Shown here one piece after another: positions 36,401-43,400 of a stretch of DNA of 64,000 bases. The notes under the pieces are model-generated. The model saw nothing but the letters and a program-made list of their open reading frames with translations, was not told where the DNA came from and searched no databases. The stretch covers positions 20,251 through 84,250 of the forward strand of contig NZ_FNBA01000007.1 of NCBI RefSeq assembly GCF_900102055.1, read 5' to 3'. The stretch comes from Ulvibacter litoralis. GTDB taxonomy: Bacteria; Bacteroidota; Bacteroidia; Flavobacteriales; Flavobacteriaceae. How positions within the stretch are numbered: the stretch's first letter is position 1; every line of letters starts with the position of its first letter. The position numbers and the translations under genes are program-made.

Positions 36401-39400
36401 CTTTGTATGCTGCCTTTTACAGTTCAATTAGATGGAACTGGAAACGCGAGCATTACACCAGCCGATCTTGACAATGGATCGTCAAGTAATTGTGGACCGG
36501 TAACTTTAGCCATTGGTGCATATGTATTTAACGGACAAACCACAACAGCTAGTCCAACAGATATGTATTTCCCGCCAGATAGCTGGTATTTCGAAGAAAC
36601 AAGTTTTACAGTACCGGTAGACGGTAATTATGAAATTAGCAATCGTGGAACGAGTAGTGATGGAGATGGTTTAGTATCTATTATTTTTGACGCACCGCCT
36701 ATAGCGAATAGTGGTTCATTAACTTCAAGACCCGAATTTGTTGGTTTTACAGTATTTTCAGATGAAGGTGTTCTCTTAGCTGGAGATACTAGTTATGCTT
36801 TGAACGCTGGGCAAACCTATTACATTCACAATATTGCCGGAAGAAATTTAGCTACAGCAACTTTTAGTGGCTCCATTAAGCTAATAGGTAATGCCAATTT
36901 CACATGTACAGATGTAGGAGTTAAAAACTTAAATTTAATCGTGACTGATAGTAACGGAAATGTATCAACATGTGCTACAGATGTTACAATTGAAGACAGT
37001 ATAGCTCCAGTAGCTTCTTGTCAAAATATAACAGTCGCTCTAGATGCTACTGGTAACGCATCTATTACTGCTTCTGATATAAATAATGGCTCAACTGATA
37101 ACTGCGGAATTGCTTCTTTAAGTGTTTCACCTTCAGTATTTACCTGCTCAGAACTAGGGAATAATACTGTTACCCTTACTGTAACTGATACTAATGGAGT
37201 CTCTTCAACATGTACTTCAGTAGTAACCATCACAGACCCGTTAAGTGCTTGTAACCAAGCTCCTATTGCTGTTTGTCAACCTGTAATTGTAAATGCAGAT
37301 GGAAGTTGTCAAGGAAATGCTGTTGCCTCCGATTTTGATGGCGGTTCAAGCGACCCAGACGGTGATCCTTTTACACTATCAATAAGCCCTGTTGGACCTT
37401 ATCCTGTTGGAGTTACTAATGTTACACTAACAGTAAGCGATGGATCACTAACCGATACATGTACTACTACAATTACAGTTATAGATAACAGTCCACCAAC
37501 AGCAAATTGTGCAGCACCTTTTACAGTACAACTAGATGCAGCCGGAATGGCGAGTATCACAGTTGCCGATATTGAAAATGGTTCGACAGACAACTGCGGA
37601 ATTGCAAGTACCTCTATCGACATCACCGATTTCACATGTGCCGATATAGGTGTAAATACAGTTACCTTAACAGTAACCGATGTAAACGGAAACATTTCAA
37701 CATGTACTACCGATGTAACGGTTGAAGACAATGTAGCACCAATAGCAAATTGTGCAGCTCCTTTTACAATACAATTAGATGCAGCTGGAATGGCGAGTAT
37801 CACAGTAGCAGATATTGAAAATGGTTCGACAGATAACTGCGGAATTGCTAGTACTTCTATCGACATCACCGATTTCACTTGTGCTGATGTTGGTGTAAAT
37901 ACAGTTACCTTAACAGTAACCGATGTAAACGGAAATATATCAACTTGTACTACCGATGTAACGGTTGAAGACAACGTAGCGCCAGTAGCAAATTGTGCAG
38001 TTCCTTTTACAGTACAACTTGATGCAGCCGGAATGGCGAGCATCACAGTTGCCGATATTGAAAATGGTTCGACAGATGCCTGCGGAATTGCAAGTACCTC
38101 TATCGACATCACCAATTTCACATGTGCTGATGTTGGTGTAAATACAGTAACACTAACAGTAACCGATGTAAACGGAAATATGTCAACATGTACAACAGAC
38201 GTAACGGTTGAAGACAACGTAGCGCCAGTAGCAAATTGTGCTGCTCCTTTTACAGTACAACTTGATGCAGCCGGAATGGCAAGTATCACAGTTGCCGATA
38301 TTGAAAATGGTTCGACAGATGCCTGCGGAATTGCAAGTACCTCTATCGACATCACCAATTTCACATGTGCTGATGTTGGTGTAAATACAGTAACACTAAC
38401 AGTAACCGATGTAAACGGAAATATGTCAACATGTACAACAGACGTAACGGTTGAAGACAACGTAGCGCCAATAATTGCTTGTCCCGCAGATGTTGTAGCG
38501 AATACAGACCCTGCAATTTGTGGAACTGTAGTTATATTTTCAGATGCTATTGCATTCGATAATTGTGGTGTGGCAAGTGTGGTTCAAACCGCAGGGCTTC
38601 CTTCTGGGAGTTTATTCCCTGTAGGCGTAAGCACTATTGAATATACTGCGACCGATGTGAATGGAAACACAACAACGTGTGACTTTACCATTACAGTAAC
38701 GGATAACGAAGCGCCTATCACAGTATGTCAGGATATCACCATTCAATTAGATGCAACAGGAAATGTAACAATTGTTGCCGCTGATGTTGATGGAGGTTCT
38801 ACAGATAACTGCGGAATCGCAAGTACAACAATTGATATGAACACCTTCGATTGTAGCAATGTAGGTCCAAATAACGTGACTTTAACAGTTACCGATGTAA
38901 ATGGGAATGTATCAACTTGTATCGCAGTAGTTACTGTGGAAGACGTAACTGAACCAGTGGTAGCTTGTATGGATATAACCGTACAATTAGACGCAACAGG
39001 AACGGTAACAATTGCCGGAATCGATGTTGATGGTGGAAGTACAGATGCCTGCGGAATTGCAAGCTACGATTTAGATATCGACACTTTCGATTGTTCGAAT
39101 GTTGGACCTAACACGGTGACCTTAACGGTAACAGATGTTAACGGAAATACAGCAACATGTACGGCAGTAGTAACTGTTGAAGACATCACCTCTCCAGATC
39201 TTGTTTGTTTGGACATCACTCTTGAATTAGAAGCAGATGGTACCGCAACAATTACTGCAGATGATGTGATTGCCAGCAATACTGATGCCTGTGGTATCGC
39301 AACAACAGCGGTTGATATTACTGACTTTGATTGTAGTGATATAGGTACGCCTGTAACTGTACAAGTATTCAGTCAGGATGCAAACGGAAACTTAGCGACC

Positions 39401-39958
39401 TGTTTCGCTACTGTAACTGTGGTTGATATGCTCGCTCCAGAAATTACATGTCCGGCAGATCAAACACAAGATCCAGGAACAGGAAACTTATTCTATGAAG
39501 TACCAGATTATTTCGCAACGGGAGAAGCTACTGTAACTGACAACTGTACAGATCCAGTAACAATCACAACCCAAGATCCTGCGCCAGGTACTTTACTACC
39601 TGATGGAACATACACTGTTACCCTTACAGCAACCGACGAATACGGTAATGTAGGTACATGTACTTTCGAATTAATTGTTGAAAGTGAATTAGGTGTAGAC
39701 GAAATCGAACTGGAAATTGCAAGTGTGAGCCTGTACCCTAACCCTTCTAGTGACTATGTTTACATAAGCAATCCTCAAGCTATTGCATTGGAGCAAGCAG
39801 ATATCTATGATATTAGAGGACGATTTATAGAAAGCATCGACCTTAGAAATATGGGAACTGAAAAACAAATTGATATTTCTACTCTTGCAAGTGCTACCTA
39901 CACCGTGATCATTAAATACGATCAAGGACAAACAAGTAGAAGACTCTTAAAAGAATAA
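33431..39958 (+). CDS. Giant T9SS-sorted HYR-repeat surface protein 2 (2175 aa)
   Basis: Signal peptide (1-23). Residues to about 740 repeat the three-module/Ig-like layout of surface protein 1. From about 740 a long array of roughly 81-aa HYR-like repeats (FTVQLDATGNASITAADI ... DNCGIASTSIDITNFTC ... VTLTVTDVNGN) runs to about 2085. One repeat is interrupted by an extra module (about 1027-1154), and four consecutive units at 37479-38449 are nearly identical in DNA. The last 90 aa are a T9SS type A sorting domain (VSLYPNPSSDYVYIS ... TSRRLLKE). Each repeat holds paired Cys, so disulfide-stiffened stalks are likely. Probable adhesin; ligand unknown. The C-terminal 500 aa are almost the same as in surface protein 3. 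Confidence 0.87.
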   Translation: MKKNYTVLFFLVIALFSFSKMTAQYTENFEAAGNGATTFTNNGYTFTATGNPLFDVEFFNDAGAGDSDYFLDNFDNLGTGQTNTIALTGGASLFTLRSMEIYVSSLASASSPTNDGTMTFTGKAGGTTVFTYTKTTGFLTTIGPVDNGFFLLDLASDPPSDYTTLNIDRIEITLGGAFQYVAIDNFVFDDESLEADPPVVQSISLVGSPTTTAASVDFTVSFNENALNVSTDDFTIDGAGTSGTISNISGSGTTYTVTVSSITGEGTISIDLLAGTNITDALGNGPPLPFTAGQTHTVSRCFQETFESFTAGDFTFSSNGVTYTTGSANLDVENFPGAGAGGSAQFLSNFSDQGTGKVYTISPTGTELFNIESLDIYLSSEVNGTNPTDDGSVVFRGKLAGATLFTITKNSGFPTVFTVNNGFYVFNFGTEGAADYSLTNIDELEIELGGAFQYVGIDNFEHCEEITTSLPPIVQSIKLIGNPIAAASTVDYEVIFNENALNVSTDDFSVNLTGSATGAVSAITGSGNTYTVTVNTISGEGSIRLDLNPGTDIEDADGNTPPDPFTGGETHIVTSCDVETFEALADNTFTWTTDTTPFTTTTANFSVSEYIDAGAGGSDRFLDNLSDQGTGKIYSIAVTDVSTILMGAMEVFISSEVNGTNPTDDGTLTVRGKLDGTTVYTITKSTGFPTIIGTNQGFYTWDFSTEGGVDNSATEVDEIEIELGGAFQYIAVDNYKFCGDATPPTAVCVGTFTVQLDATGNASITAADIDNGSSDDSGTVTLSVSPSTFTCADIVAPVPVTLTVTDPSGNTATCVTNVTVEDNIPAVINCAAPFTVQLDAAGMASITVADIDNGSTDNCGIASSSIDITNFTCADIGVNTVTLTITEVNGNILTCTTDVTVEENVAPIANCAAPFTVQLDATGNASITAADIENGSTDACGIASTSIDITNFTCADVGVNVVTLTVTDVNGNISTCTTNVTVEDNIAPTALCMLPFTVQLDGTGNASITPADLDNGSSSNCGPVTLAIGAYVFNGQTTTASPTDMYFPPDSWYFEETSFTVPVDGNYEISNRGTSSDGDGLVSIIFDAPPIANSGSLTSRPEFVGFTVFSDEGVLLAGDTSYALNAGQTYYIHNIAGRNLATATFSGSIKLIGNANFTCTDVGVKNLNLIVTDSNGNVSTCATDVTIEDSIAPVASCQNITVALDATGNASITASDINNGSTDNCGIASLSVSPSVFTCSELGNNTVTLTVTDTNGVSSTCTSVVTITDPLSACNQAPIAVCQPVIVNADGSCQGNAVASDFDGGSSDPDGDPFTLSISPVGPYPVGVTNVTLTVSDGSLTDTCTTTITVIDNSPPTANCAAPFTVQLDAAGMASITVADIENGSTDNCGIASTSIDITDFTCADIGVNTVTLTVTDVNGNISTCTTDVTVEDNVAPIANCAAPFTIQLDAAGMASITVADIENGSTDNCGIASTSIDITDFTCADVGVNTVTLTVTDVNGNISTCTTDVTVEDNVAPVANCAVPFTVQLDAAGMASITVADIENGSTDACGIASTSIDITNFTCADVGVNTVTLTVTDVNGNMSTCTTDVTVEDNVAPVANCAAPFTVQLDAAGMASITVADIENGSTDACGIASTSIDITNFTCADVGVNTVTLTVTDVNGNMSTCTTDVTVEDNVAPIIACPADVVANTDPAICGTVVIFSDAIAFDNCGVASVVQTAGLPSGSLFPVGVSTIEYTATDVNGNTTTCDFTITVTDNEAPITVCQDITIQLDATGNVTIVAADVDGGSTDNCGIASTTIDMNTFDCSNVGPNNVTLTVTDVNGNVSTCIAVVTVEDVTEPVVACMDITVQLDATGTVTIAGIDVDGGSTDACGIASYDLDIDTFDCSNVGPNTVTLTVTDVNGNTATCTAVVTVEDITSPDLVCLDITLELEADGTATITADDVIASNTDACGIATTAVDITDFDCSDIGTPVTVQVFSQDANGNLATCFATVTVVDMLAPEITCPADQTQDPGTGNLFYEVPDYFATGEATVTDNCTDPVTITTQDPAPGTLLPDGTYTVTLTATDEYGNVGTCTFELIVESELGVDEIELEIASVSLYPNPSSDYVYISNPQAIALEQADIYDIRGRFIESIDLRNMGTEKQIDISTLASATYTVIIKYDQGQTSRRLLKE
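37479..38449 (+). repeat. Four 243-bp near-identical tandem repeats
   Basis: Unit boundaries recur at exact 243-bp steps (GTTGAAGACAA/T at 37721, 37964, 38207 and 38450). The units at 37964-38206 and 38207-38449 differ at only 4 of 243 bases by my reading. Each encodes one 81-aa HYR-like repeat, so copy-number change keeps the frame. Confidence 0.9.
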
Positions 39959-39978
39959 TTAATTATTAAATTAGGCTT

Positions 39979-40016
39979 AAGCCCTTCTGGAAGAAATTCT
40001 AGAAGGGCTTTTTTTA
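39979..40016 (+). terminator. Terminator after surface protein 2
   Basis: AAGCCCTTCT (39979-39988) pairs with AGAAGGGCTT (40001-40010) and is followed by a T-run. Confidence 0.9.
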
Positions 40017-40201
40017 GTTAAAACAAGTTCATTTTAAAAGTAACTTTTTATTCAAAAAAAATAAAAAAACAGGATTAAAAATAGTCGAAAAAAGCAAGCC
40101 GAAACTCTATTAAACAAAGGAAGATTAAACTTCCGAAAAATCACAAAAACATCGATTAAAGTTAAAATAAACAGCCAAAACACCTGTTTTAAGCAAAATA
40201 T

Positions 40202-40246
40202 ACGTATTTACACGTAGTCAAGTTTCAGAAAATTAATATATATTCG
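40202..40246 (+). promoter_or_regulatory. Shared ACGT-N6-ACGT promoter, copy 4
   Basis: ACGT at 40202-40205 and 40212-40215, then 23 bp, then TATATTCG at 40239-40246 (one mismatch to TAnnTTTG). The ATG is far downstream at 40496. Confidence 0.5.
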
Positions 40247-40283
40247 CCAACTCTAACCTCATACATTTGATTTTAACTATTCT

Positions 40284-40307
40284 GTTTTATATGAATTCAT
40301 ATAAAAC
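40284..40307. repeat. 24-bp perfect palindrome in the leader
   Basis: Two 12-bp arms meet at the EcoRI-like centre GAATTC (arms GTTTTATATGAA and TTCATATAAAAC). It lies about 38 bp after the putative -7 box, so in the transcribed leader. Confidence 0.7.
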
Positions 40308-40495
40308 GAATTTGATGAGCCCAAACATTAAAATAAATGATATGATGCTTTACACCTATTTTTTATCACTTAATACTTTCTTTTAAGTAAAATCCTATTG
40401 ATTATACTTACTAAGAGAGCAACCATAATGCGTAAAATTTTAACTAAACATAATTATTAACAACCCCTAATCTAACTAACCAAAATTTAAGTTTT

Positions 40496-43400
40496 ATGAA
40501 AAAAATTACATTAACCCTCATAATAATGCTATTCACGGCATTAGGGTTTTCACAAACAACATTTAATTACACCGGATCGGTCCAGACCTACACAGTCCCC
40601 GCAGGAGTAACAGAAATTAACATCGAAGCGTATGGAGCTCAAGGAGAAGACAATGCAACAGCTAGTGGAGGACTTGGTGGTTTTATAAGTGGTGATTTAA
40701 GTGTAACACCTGGAGAAGTACTATCAATTTATGTCGGAGGCCAAGATGGTTTTAATGGAGGAGGAACTGAAGGAACAGGTAGTGCTATGCCTGGTTATAA
40801 TGGTGTAAATGGCGGTGGAGCATCAGATGTTCGCCAAAATGGTACCTCATTAACAGATCGAATAATCGTTGCTGGTGGTGGTGGTGGTGCCGGTAGAGGT
40901 GATTGTTCAAATAATAACGGCGGCGGTGGCGGTTATCCTGGTGGACTAGGAGGAAATTCATCAAACGAACCAACAAATACTGGGGGAACTGGTACCAGTA
41001 CTGCAGGTGGAGATAGCGGTGCTGGATCCTGTACAGGTGATTGCGCTTGCTCACCTGGCGGCGGCGGCGGCGGCGGCGGCGACGGCGGTGGAGCTGGTGG
41101 AGGTTATGGTATTTCAGGAGGTACAATAGCATTAGGAGGCACCAGTGGTGCATGTGGTGGCAATGGAGATGATACTGTTGGCGGACTGGGTAGTGGTGGC
41201 TTCGGCGGTTGTTTTGGTAATGGAGGTGATGGAGGAAACACTACAAACGGCGGTGGTGCTGGCGGCGGTGGCGGCTGGTATGGCGGCGGAGCTGGAGGTG
41301 GAAACTGGGCCTCTGGTGGCGGTGGTGGATCATCCTATATCCTACCTAGTGCTTCAAACTTGGCTTCAACTAATAATTCTAATCCGGGTAATGGAGTAAT
41401 TACAATCACTCCTTTATGTACAGGTTTAACAATAACAACAACTCCTAGCGAGAACGTTTGTCCAGGGACACAAGTAACTATTACGGGAGTTTCTTCTAAT
41501 GGAGGAATAGTAACCTGGGATAACGGTATTACCAATGGCGTTGCTTTTACGGCAACAACTACGACTACCTATACGTCTTCTAGTACAGCACCTAACGATT
41601 GTGTAGCAACGGTTACAATTACAGTAGAGGATACTGAAGACCCAATTATTACTTGTGTTGCTGATGATACTCGCGATACTGATGCAGGCGTATGTGAATA
41701 CACTGTCGTTGGAACTGAATTTGATGCAACTTTCACAGACAATTGTACAAACGGAAGCATTACAAACGACTTAAACGGAACGGCTACTATTGCTGGTGAA
41801 ATTCTACCAAAAGGAATCACAACTGTACTTTGGACAGTTAATGATGGAAACGGCCAATCGGCTACGTGTACTACGGTTATTACTGTGGAAGACAACGAAG
41901 CTCCAATTGTTACTTGTATCGCTGATGATACTCGTGATACAGATCCAAGCGTTTGTCAATATACTGTTATTGGAACTGAATTTGACGCAACCTTTACAGA
42001 CAACTGTTCTAGCGGAAGCATTACAAACAACTTGAATGGAACAGCAACCATTGCTGGTGAAATCTTACCAAAAGGAATCACTTCAGTACTTTGGACAGTT
42101 AACGATGGAAACGGGCAATCAGACACCTGTACAACAGTGATTACTGTAGAAGACAACGAAGACCCGATTATAACATGTCCTGCACCAATAACAGTAACTA
42201 ACGATCCTGGAGTTTGTGGTGCTGTCGTAAATTATACAGCGCCAGTTGTTACAGATAATTGTGCTAGCGGAACACTAGGTCTTGAAACATTTTCATTCAC
42301 AGGAAGTGAACAACAATTTATTGTACCTCCCGGTATTACTGAAATTCATGCTCAAGTTTATGGTGCTCAAGGAGGTGCTAACTGGGTTAACAATGTTAAT
42401 TTTGGAGGTTTGGTAGAAGCCGACATTCCTGTAACACCAGGTCAAATATTATACATCTATGTTGGTGAACAGCCTAGTACACATATAGGTGGCTTCAATG
42501 GTGGTGGAGCTGGAGAAGGCGGTGGTATTGGAGGCGGTGGCGCGTCTGATATTCGTATTGGTGGCAATTCAATCACAGATCGAGTTATCGTTGGTGGTGG
42601 TGCTGGTGGTGCTGGATACTGGAGCGGTCAACACATCGTTGGTGGTTTAGGAGGAGATCTAGTTGGAGGTCCAGGATATAGAGATACACCTACAAATCCT
42701 GGAGGTGATCCTGGAACACAAACAGAAAGTGGAAATGGTACTTGTACATCTTTTGACAATCCTATTGTATCAGGTGGTTTAGGATTTGGAGGCTCATCTA
42801 TTGGCTGTGGTTGCGAAGGCTATGGTGGCGGTGGCGGTTATTATGGTGGTGCTGGAAGTGGTAACTGTCGAGGTGGCGGTGGCGGTAGTAGCTATACAGC
42901 TCCTACAGCAACAAATGTGACGCACACACAAGGAGTACGAAGCGGACATGGAGAAGTTATTATCTCTTATGGCGCAACTGTTCTACCTATACAAACAGCA
43001 GGTTTACCTTCAGGCTCAGTATTCCCTATAGGAACTACAACGAATACGTTTGAAGTAACTGATCCGTCAGGAAATACAGCATCCTGTAGTTTTGATGTAA
43101 CCGTAGAAGACAACGAAGCGCCAGTAATTTCCTGCGTGGCTGACGATACACGTGATACCGATGCAGGTGTATGTGAATACACAGTTGTTGGAACTGAATT
43201 TGACGCTACTTTTACAGATAATTGTACAAGCGGAACTATTACAAACGACTTAAACGGAACAGCTACTGTTGCTGGAGAAGCACTTCCAATTGGTATAAAC
43301 ACCATTATTTGGACGGTTAACGACGGAAATGGTCAATCGGCTACGTGTACTACCGTTATTACTGTGGAAGATAACGAAGCTCCGATCATTACTTGTATTG

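Larger units (their letters stand above)
40017..40495 (+). other. Long AT-rich intergenic leader before surface protein 3
   Basis: About 480 bp without a credible ORF. It holds the ACGT-type promoter (40202-40246) and a 24-bp perfect palindrome (40284-40307). If transcription starts just after 40246, the leader is about 240 nt, much longer than for the other genes of the group. The rest is A/T-rich sequence in which I see nothing else definite. Confidence 0.5.

Noticed and set aside
37479..38449. CRISPR array
   Set aside because: The repeats are 243 bp, contiguous without spacers, and in-frame inside a large coding sequence. No cas gene is present.
37399..38460. A long minus-strand ORF of about 350 codons (and similar ones at 35632-36384 and 41569-43305)
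   Set aside because: They mirror the repeat-rich plus-strand surface genes, repeat with the same 243- or 261-bp period, and have a low-complexity Ser/Thr/Val composition. They are shadows caused by codon bias in the repeats.
41050..41340. GC-rich island as horizontally acquired DNA
   Set aside because: The GC rise is fully explained by polyglycine codons in a gene that otherwise matches its neighbours.
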